Below are positions 55,592 through 64,000 of a DNA stretch of 64,000 bases, piece by piece. The notes beneath the pieces were generated by a model. It was not told the DNA's origin and made no database searches. It was given only the letters and a program-made list of their open reading frames with translations. The stretch lies in contig CALYLX010000159.1 in assembly GCA_944990035.1 (NCBI GenBank), positions 372,001-436,000 on the forward strand, written 5' to 3'. Origin of the DNA: Clitopilus passeckerianus (lineage: Eukaryota; Basidiomycota; Agaricomycetes; Agaricales; Entolomataceae). Position 1 is the stretch's first letter; each line of letters starts with the position of its first letter. Made by a program: the position numbers and the translations under genes.

Positions 55592-58500
55592 ATGCCTCTC
55601 ATACGCATTGAGCTAAGCGACTTTAAATCCTACAGGTGAGGCCAAGAAATGATAAATCTCTATTTTCTGCTCACGAGTGCCGAAAACTAGAGGACATCAG
55701 ACAATTGGACCATTCAAGAGCTTCACTTCAGTCATTGGTCCAAATGGTGCTGGAAAGTCTAATCTAATGGATGCTATATCCTTTGTTCTGGGTGTCAAAA
55801 GTGCTCAGTTGCGAAGCTCTCAGTTGAAGGATCTGGTATACCGGGGCAGAAGGTTGGCAAAATCAAATGCAGAACATGGCTCTATGGCCCAAGACGAAGA
55901 GGACGACGAGGAAGAAGGGGAGGGAGAAGGCACTGCTAAGAAGGCTTGGGTGCTTGCAGTCTACGAAGATGTAGACAAAAAGGAATGGCGCTTCCAGCGA
56001 ACGTTAGTACTTTCATTTCGTGCCCTAGATCCAGATGCTGAGCCCACTCCGGCAGTATTTCAACGACAGGGGCCTCAGAATACAAACTGAACAACAAAAC
56101 TGTGACATACTCTGCATATAACGCCGCCCTTATCTCCCACAACATCCTCGTAAAGGCCAAGAACTTCCTTGTGTTCCAAGGAGACGTAGAAGCAGTCGCG
56201 TCGCAGTCTTCTCGCGAGCTGGCGCGTCTCATTGAGCAAATTAGCGGTTCGTTGGAGTTGGCTGGTGAATATGAGAAGGCGAAGGAGGCGCAAGATCGTG
56301 CAACCGAGAATGCCACTTTCAACTTCACCAAACGAAGAGGTATTGCTGGAGAGATCAAACAATACAAGGAACAGAAGGGAGAGGCTGAGAGGTTCGAAAG
56401 ACTGGTGCAGGAGAGGGTGAGTATTTTTCAGTTCCATTGTTTTTCAACGACGCATAACTTACGCTGTTTCATTGTTGCCTAGGACGACGCCATCCTACAA
56501 CGGCATCTCTTCAAACTGTTCCAAATCGAGGAATCCATTGATATGAACTCTTCCAATATCAAGAGCAAGAACAAGGAGCTAGCCGGGCATCGTCAAGAAC
56601 AGAACGTCCGAGAGAAAAAGCTGGAGGCTGCTCGTGCCGGACAGGCCAAAGTTCGTTCTGAAGTCATGCAGAAAGAGAAGTCAATAAGAAAGCACGAGAA
56701 AACTCTCGCTGACAAGGTAAATATCCGACCCAGTTCACTACTTCTGTTACTGTACGGCAACGCTGAACCGGTTTGAAACTTCTTAGAAACCCGACCTTGC
56801 TACCAAGGAAGCTCAAATCACTCACTTTTCGCGGAGAATTACCAATGCTTCCAAGACAAAGGACGATGTCCTAAAGAGCGCAGAAAAGCTACAGGAGCGT
56901 GTCGAGTCTCTCCAGAAAGAACTCGTGAATGTCAGGAAGGCGGCTGACGCCGCGCAAGGTACTTTCTCCTCTCGTTTCCCAGCAGCGAAAAATTTGCTGA
57001 CTTGTGCAAAGAAAAGCAGAGGAAGGCGTCAGAACAGAATTTCGCTCTAAGCGAGGAGAGCTTAGAAGAATATCGCAAGCTGTGAGTTATCTTTCTACCT
57101 ACCATTCCAACCACAGCGGTTCCCACGGATCGTTACCAGGAAAGCTGCTGCAAGCGTACTCGCCGTGGACGAGCGACAAGCACTCGAAACGCTTACTCGT
57201 GATGAGAAGACGGGCAGCCGCAATCTAGCACAATCTAAGGAGAGGCAACAAGGACTTACAGAGAAGAGAGACGCCAGATCTCAGGAGTTGCGCAGCCTCT
57301 TAGAGAAGAAAGCTGAGGTTGGTGTTTGGACCCTAAATTCGGGAGAATTGGTGCTGACACCTGCAATACTAGCTTGAGACCAAAATCTCGGAAATGCAGA
57401 GAGCTTTACAGCAGGGCAAGCAGGAGCTGGATAACCAGCAGTCTGAAAAGACTAGGATCTCGTACGTATTCGCATATTGGTCCCTGTGTCATCTGATCGA
57501 ATGCTCATCTATCCCAGAAAACTCGAGAAGGAAACAGACGAGAAACTCCAGACCATTTATCAGCAATTGCTTCAAGCCGGTGTTGACAAGAACGAATCGG
57601 AGAGGGAAATCCGACTCAAGGAAACACTCTCGAACCTGCAACGCATATTCCCCGGGGTTCGGGGGCGACTCGTTGACCTCTGCAAACCTGTTGCCAGGAA
57701 GTACGAAACGGCCATGAGTGTAGTCTTGGGAAGGAATATCGATGCTATCGTGGTGGACGAGGAGAGAACTGCTATTGACTGTATTGAGGTAATACGCGAC
57801 TCTCTTCTCTCGATTATGGTCTTGCTGACGGGTCACAATTTGCAATAGTACCTGAGGAATCAACGCGCTGGACAAGCGACTTTCATTCCTTTGGACACGA
57901 TCCAGGTGAAGCCAATCAATGACAAATTCCGTTCTTTCGCGAAAGGTGCACGTCTAGCTGTCGATGTAATCGTCAGCGAGGGTGCCATTGAGAGGGCCAT
58001 TCATCATGCATGCGGGAATGCTTTGGTCTGTGACACTATGGACATTGCAAGATATGTTTGCTACGAAAAGGGCCAGGAAGTGAAAGGTCCGCTGGAGATG
58101 CTGTTTGTCTTGCGCCTTCAACGCTGATCTGCCTTTCCTTATAGCTGTGACACTTGAAGGCACTGTCATTCACAAGAGCGGTCTTATCACTGGTGGTCGC
58201 AGCTCTCATGGCACTAGCAAGAAATACGATGAGAAGGATGTTCAAGGTAGTTGTAGCTTCTGCGTCTTGAGCCCAATTGCTGACCCACTTGATCAGGTTT
58301 GATGCGCGCCAGAGACAACCTCAAAGCTCAGCTACGCGAATTGGCAAAGCAGAAGCCCAGGGGACAGACCGATGAGAACTTGATAGCTGAAATCTCAAGG
58401 CTAGACTCCACCCTTGTAGTTGCTAGGGATGATTTGGTAACGTCCTTACCCTGCCATCTCCTGCAACCTGCTAATCAACCCGTCCGCAGAATGCAGCCAA

Positions 58501-60472
58501 CCTCCGCATAAACGGTCTCAAGGATGAAGTCAAGCACCTTGAACGAGAGATCAAGAAGAATGCTCCGGAACTGAAGAAGGTACTTCTAACGTTCCCTGCT
58601 CTCCACATGATGGACCTTGCTCATGCTCAACGTATTGTATTTAGCTCCAAACTACCTATGATACGCTCCATGAACGGATTGCCCAACTTGCCGAAACCAT
58701 AGACCATGCTGAGGCTGGAATATACAGGAACTTCTGTCAACAAATCGGTGTTGCCAACATTCGAGAATACGAAGAACGACAAATGAAGGTGGCCCAGGAA
58801 GAGAGTAAGGCACGCCTGGAGTATGAAACTCAGATATCCCGACTGACCCATCAGTATGTCGCATGGTTTCAAGCACCTCACAACTTAGGTCTAACGTTTC
58901 CTTAGACTTGCCTTTGAGTCAGAAGGTCTCAATTCTTCTCGTGATCGCATTACAAACATTGACAAGGCCCTTGACTCTGACCGGGTCAACCTTGCGAAAT
59001 GGGAGAAGGAGAAGGATGCAGCGTTGGAGGATATTCGAGGATGGGAGGCCTCAATCGCAGAAGAAAAAGAAGCTCTTGGCACGGTGCAGGAAACTTTGGA
59101 GGAGAAGACTAGGGCCGTCGAGGTGGCCAAGAAGAGCGCCCAGCAGGCATCTAAGGTTTTAGACCTTGCTCTCAAAGAGATTTCCAGCTGGGTATGCGAC
59201 CTGTCAAGTATTCTTATGACTGATGTTAACTTCTCCGTGAACAGAACGACGAGATTGAGAAGCTTGCCCTAGAACGTTCCGCGATATATCGCAAATGTCG
59301 TCTCGAAGAAGTACAATTGCCTCTAGTTCGAGGCAATCTTAAGAATGTACCCATGGAGGAGGTTAGTGCGCCCGTTGCCACTATGTGCGTACTTGGCCTG
59401 ACCTGCTGCCTAGAACTTACGAGACGAAATGGCTATGGACGTTGACGATGACGAGGATGGCACGCAACGACCGAAGAAAGCAGCCGATTATGGAATTGAA
59501 GTCAACTTCGACAGCTTGGACGACGAAGCTCGGGAAAGCGGCTCGGTTGAAGATTTCGAGAAGGAAATAACTCGTCTGAATGCCGAACTGGAAAGAATTG
59601 CGCCGAATCTGAAAGCCATTGAACGGTATGCTCACTAGCACCTCCCGAGACTGGCCTGCTAAAAAGTTCCAGATTGGACGACATCGAGTCGAAACTCGCG
59701 GAAACTGAACGTGAGGCAGATAAAGCCCGCAAAGACTCTAAAAGTGCTCGCGATGAGTTTGCAGACGTTAGAAAGCGAAGGTTGGTCCTTCATATATCGC
59801 AATGAACTAGATATCTTACCCAGCCATTAGATGTGAACTTTTCAACAAGGCATACAACCACATCTCAGATCGCATCGATCAAGTCTATAAAGACCTTACC
59901 AAAGGGAAGGCATCCCCTATGGGTGGCGTGGCCTATCTTTCTTTGGAGGATAGTGAGGTATGTGCCATCTTGTGGTGTTTTGCCAATATTCTCAATCGTC
60001 GCTAGGAACCATACAATGGTGGTGTCAAATATCATGCAATGCCACCGATGAAGCGTTTCCGAGATATGGAACAACTTTCCGGTGGCGAGAAAACAGTCGC
60101 AGCACTAGCCCTTTTGTTCGCTATTCATAGGTTAGTGGCGCCAATTTCAGCCACCGAGATGATTTGCTGATCAATGTCCACAGTTACCAGCCTGCTCCAT
60201 TCTTCGTATTGGACGAAGTCGATGCTGCCCTAGATAACACAAATGTAGCCAAGATCGCGAACTACATTCGTGCCCATGCGTCTGAGACGTTCCAGTTTAT
60301 CGTCATCAGTCTGAAGGGTTCACTGTACGAACGTGGCAACTCCCTGGTTGGCATCTTCCGTGATCAGGATGTGAACAGTTCTCGAACGTTGACGCTGGAT
60401 GTATGTTTAACTGGCCACTGTTGCGCTTCCATACTGACTGGTTCTCCACAGCTCACGCAATATGATGATTGA
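55592..60472 (+). CDS. SMC1: Cohesin subunit SMC1
   Basis: ATPase core subunit of the cohesin ring, which pairs with SMC3 and RAD21/SCC1 to hold sister chromatids together in the nucleus. The start is ATG 55592 ([15 protein letters not shown]). Walker A is GPNGAGKSN, with LSSxQLKDL-type continuation [13 protein letters not shown]. The next block is [18 protein letters not shown] and [19 protein letters not shown]. Long coiled coils surround the hinge ([34 protein letters not shown]). C-terminal half: [19 protein letters not shown] with the ABC signature LSGGE, and Walker [13 protein letters not shown]. The stop is at 60470-60472. About 20 short introns; length about 1,230-1,250 residues, normal for SMC1. 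An acidic insert ([12 protein letters not shown]) follows the N-terminal ATPase lobe. This is a housekeeping gene separating the P450-4/5 pair from P450-6. Confidence 0.96.
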
Positions 60473-60982
60473 TCAATCTCCTGTAATGCTATCGTATACC
60501 TCGCTTTCCTGTTCAACTTGCATCTCTTGTACTTTTTAGCAGCTTTATTATTATCGAACCTCAGAATACGATCGACGTTGTAATGCCAACCCGATACTTG
60601 ATCTATACTCCAGTAACGCGCAAGATTTTGCACAGACTTCTGTAGCAACACTTACTACGGCAAAGAATGAGAATCTCTGAAGCATGGTAGGCACTGATCA
60701 TTCCGCCTTCAGCCACAATTCCGGTGAGCTCCTTATTCTGCCACTAGAGTCGCGCTCATTTCTGAACCAATGCATACAGGATCATTCCATCCATTGGCGT
60801 GACTGCCGGTCGAGTGACCTCTGTTCAACACTAATACTACTCAGTCAGCGGAACTGAAGTCCGTTACTAAGGTCCATTATTGCGCTAGCTTGTTGGATTT
60901 ATGGGCATCACATGCGACCACTACCAGACCTACAAAAGTGAGATACGCAAGCACAGACTCCCTCCTGTTGAACGCTGCCAAG
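60473..60982. other. Intergenic between SMC1 and P450-6
   Basis: Contains the SMC1 3' flank and the P450-6 promoter. No gene and no clear TATA box is seen. Confidence 0.5.
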
Positions 60983-62831
60983 ATGCCAAACAAGGTTGTC
61001 GGCGACACGTACTCGGTGTCAAATTGGCTCGCCATTGGGTTGATTTTTGCAGGCATATATACGTATACCTCCTTTGCATCCAGGACCAGAGGCGATCTTC
61101 GCGAGCTCGGCGGCATACCTATCTTGAGGGCATGGCCTTTTTTCACTCGTCGGCATGATTTCCTGGTGTCAAACTTTGCGTACTCTGGCAACAACCTTTT
61201 TTCTTTCAAAGTTCTGCAAGTATGTGCCAGTGTTTTCACATAGCAAACCATCTGACGAATCTCACCTGCAGCATACAGTAACGGCGATACGCGGCGAAGT
61301 GGCCAGGAAGGGCTACTTTGACAATAAAGCACTGAACCTTCCGGAAGGCTACAAAATTCTATCGGGTGCTGTGAGAAAGCCACACTTCCAAAGCAAACAT
61401 GCATCTTACGTTCGAATAGGCGCCGCGTCTGGCAGACATGGATGAGAAGGCTCAACCTCCAGAAGCTGTCGCATGGTTCAACAAGCAGCTACTGAATCTC
61501 ATGAATAAAGAACGCCTAACCGAGAGTGAGTATCCTCTAGCCGAAGTTTTGGCCATCACTGAGATGAGTAGTCATTCCCTCCATGCTCGAAGATCTACAA
61601 GTTGAGGTCAATGGGTGGGGCCGAGCAGGTGTCATGGACCCATTCCAGAACATTTACGATGTTTGTCGACTTTCCTGGCTGTGTTGATAGTGTTATCTGA
61701 TAACTCTCCTCAGCTCGTATTTCAGATGACTGTCCGCATGGCGTCATGCAGGGAGCTTGCCAAAGACCAACAGGCTCTCAAAAGGCTACAAATCGACTAC
61801 TGGAATCTCGAGAGAAGCGCAACGCCGACGTCACTTCTGCTACCGTGGTTCCCTAGTCCAGCACGAAAACGCAAAGAAGCCGCCACCAAAAGTCTATTCA
61901 CCACGCTTTTCCAGTACGTCGAACTGCGAAAGGCTGCGTCAGTGCCAAGCTCGGATGCTATTGACTTCTTGGTTGCTAACGGCATGAGCACGGAGCACTC
62001 CATAGGAGTGAGTAATTAGCTGAATTCAGGGACGGTATTAACAGCCAGCTCGCAAGTTCATCCTCAGCGTCATATTCGCGAGCGTTGTCAACACTGGAAA
62101 CGCAGGTATGTATCCCCCAATAGCCTAATCTTTTTTGGACTAAAGCTCCGACAGTATGTTGGCTACTCCTCTTCCTATCGTTGAATAAGGACTGGAAAGA
62201 CAAGGTCACGACCGAGATGAACGCATTCATCTCCCGGCATTCTAGCTTCTCTAATTCGGAAGCCCTTCACAAACGGCTTGCAACGATTCCCATTTCGGCC
62301 TGGGAAGAAGAGCTACCCATCCTGGAACTCGTAATGAAGGAAACTATCCGGATAGTGCTCAACATCGCTACACTTCGCCGGAATGTGCTTGGGGATTTGA
62401 AACTTGATGGAAAGATCATCCCCAAAGGAAACTTCATGACTTACCACATCGCGGACGTGCATCTAGACCCTGGCATGTATCCCGACCCTACTAAGTTCGA
62501 TCCCGAACGGTATGGTCCTGAGCGTCAAGAAGACCAGAAACAGGCTTATGCTTACCTCGGGTGGGGAGCTGGTGCGTAAATCTTCCTCTGCAAGACAGAT
62601 GGGCTAATCAAGACGAATGAAGGTCGGCATGTCTGTACTGGAATGAGAGTTGCGAAGCTCGAAATCAAGCTCATCGCGGCCCTTTTCCTCGCAGGATTCC
62701 AGTATGAGGCTGTTAACAAGGACAGGAAACCTCTCAAAACGCAGCCAGTCCCGAACTACAACTTGATCCACCAGGCGCGTCCCGTTGGAGAACCCTTTTT
62801 CTTCGAGTTTGAGAGGATGAAAGGCACATGA
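60983..62831 (+). CDS. Cytochrome P450 (P450-6), same family as P450-4/5
   Basis: Membrane-anchored P450. The start is ATG 60983 (MPNKVVGDTYSVSNWLAIG), with a TM segment, then LRELGGIPILRAWPFFTRRHD. An intron after YKILSGA is needed to reach APRLADMDEKAQPPEAV. The I-helix region reads FASVVNTGNAVCWL, Asn-Thr as in P450-4/5. ExxR is in KETIRI, then FDPERYGPERQED, and the haem loop LGWGAGRHVCTGMRVAKLE. The last exon encodes ARPVGEPFFFEFERMKGT with the stop at 62829-62831, so this copy keeps the C-terminal exon that P450-4 cannot splice. Exon junctions match P450-4/5. It sits about 20 kb from that pair, beyond SMC1 and the F-box genes, and close to a cellulase gene. Substrate unknown. Confidence 0.91.
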
Positions 62832-63009
62832 GGAAAGGAGAGACAAATCACGATCGTATTGTTCGACTACTTATAAGTGAGGACCGATAAGTCACAAGCA
62901 GACGTGACGTGTATGATACATTTTTGAACGATGTACAATAGGAACCCGAGGAAAAGAATATATACAAGATTACTCAAACGCCCCAACCCTCGCCACTAGC
63001 ATGGGCGAT

Positions 63010-64000
63010 TTAGAGGCACTGGAAGTAGTAATCGTTGAGCTTAGTGCAAGTCGTGCCGCTGGTGCAGACAGTAGGGCCAGTCCAGCCGATACCACCGCTA
63101 GAAGAAAGGAAGTCAGTCATCAAGTTCTATCTGTAGCTTGCGCAAAAACATACCATTGACCCCACTTAGTCTGAGTAGGACCGGAAGGAGGAGGAGAGGT
63201 GGTAGTGGGAGGAGTTGTAGTAGGGGGGGTAGTGGTGGGAGGAGTGGTGGTTCCGCTGTTACCGCCGGTGTAGGTGGATCCGATGTCACCGAAGCGAATG
63301 TTGGAGAAGGTGACGGAGGCATTGGGGCTGTTGGCCTCAACATCCTTGGGAGCTCCGGAGGTGGTGGCGCAGGTACCACGGGCGATACCAGCCTTGGATG
63401 CGTCGGCGTCAGTGGGGTAGCTGGAGTCGAGCCAGAGCATCTGGGCTGCGTGGTCGTCCCAGACGGACATGACAAGAACCATTCCGTTGGCGAAGGCCTT
63501 GCCCATGCGAGCCAAACCACCCTGCTTTTGGAATTGCTGGGTGTCGCCGAAGACGGTCTTCTGAGCATCGCAGAAGTCCTCGGTGATGGAGTCGTAGGCG
63601 CTCATTCCTGGAATGTTGACCTTGGAGTTCTGGATGACAACACCGTTCTGAACGTAGAGACGGCGGATCTCCTTGAGGGTGCCGGTAGCAGTGCCGGAAT
63701 CGGTGATGAATTGAGTGACAACGGTGAACTTCTTGGTGGTGTCGACCGTCTTTCCAGGACCGTAGAAGGTCTTGTCGCCCATACGGAAGGAGTTGAAGTC
63801 GCAACCATCAGGATCGCAGACGGTGGCGTAGCGGTCAGAGGTACCGCAGGAAGTGCCCTCGCAACGGGAGATACCATCGGCTTCGCAAGGATGAGGGGTA
63901 AGAGCAGCAGAAATGGAGTTGGCCTCCCAGATATCCATCTCGTTACAGCAGGCGCCCCAGTCACCAGTACCAGAGTTGGGGTCGCTTGCGGAACCACCCC
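63010..64000 (-). CDS. GH7 cellobiohydrolase with C-terminal CBM1 (5' part beyond window)
   Basis: Secreted exoglucanase of glycoside hydrolase family 7, which releases cellobiose from cellulose chain ends. Only the 3' part is in the window; the signal peptide and N-terminal half lie beyond 64000. The GH7 catalytic signature [10 protein letters not shown] contains the Glu nucleophile, Asp and acid/base Glu. Downstream are [34 protein letters not shown] and [21 protein letters not shown] Thr/Pro linker ([13 protein letters not shown]) leads to a family 1 carbohydrate-binding module interrupted by one intron: WGQ, then [20 protein letters not shown], ending YFQCL at 63010. Codon use is strongly biased to C-ending codons, unlike the P450 genes nearby, as expected for a highly expressed gene. 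Processing and retaining mechanism follow from the family. Confidence 0.95.

Overview
The window looks like nuclear DNA of an Agaricomycete (mushroom-forming basidiomycete). Genes are broken by many 45-65 nt GT-AG introns. It carries three paralogs of the basidiomycete-typical DUF6534 membrane family, six P450s, tandem F-box genes and a GH7 cellobiohydrolase with a C-terminal CBM1. No transposon ORF, tRNA, rRNA or CRISPR array could be supported. Most gene models below were spliced by eye, so exon edges are tentative, but starts and stops are supported by family alignment or by paralog-to-paralog comparison within the window.

Left accessory block (about 0.1-32 kb): DUF6534-A (-), an isoprenylcysteine methyltransferase-like gene (-), P450-1 (+), FAD2-type desaturase 1 (-), P450-2 (-), a metal-dependent cyclase-family gene (+), 4.8 kb with no recognisable gene, P450-3 (+), desaturase 2 (+), a divergent desaturase 3 (+) and DUF6534-B (+). 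Three homologous gene pairs (DUF6534-A/B, desaturase 1/2, P450-2/3) lie in mirror order and opposite orientation around about 16-17 kb. This looks like an old inverted duplication.

Middle block (32-43 kb): an alpha/beta hydrolase of the YheT/EMB8 type (-), two tandem, closely related P450s (P450-4 and P450-5, +) and DUF6534-C (-). Together with the left block this makes a candidate specialised-metabolite cluster for oxygenated, polyunsaturated or possibly acetylenic fatty-acid products. It holds three desaturases, five P450s, a methyltransferase-like membrane enzyme, a cyclase-family hydrolase and an esterase/acyltransferase-like hydrolase. The product is inferred, not shown.

Right block (45-64 kb): a large intrinsically disordered Ser/Pro-rich protein, three F-box genes, the cohesin subunit gene SMC1, a third member of the P450-4/5 family (P450-6), and the 3' part of a secreted GH7-CBM1 cellobiohydrolase cut off by the window end.
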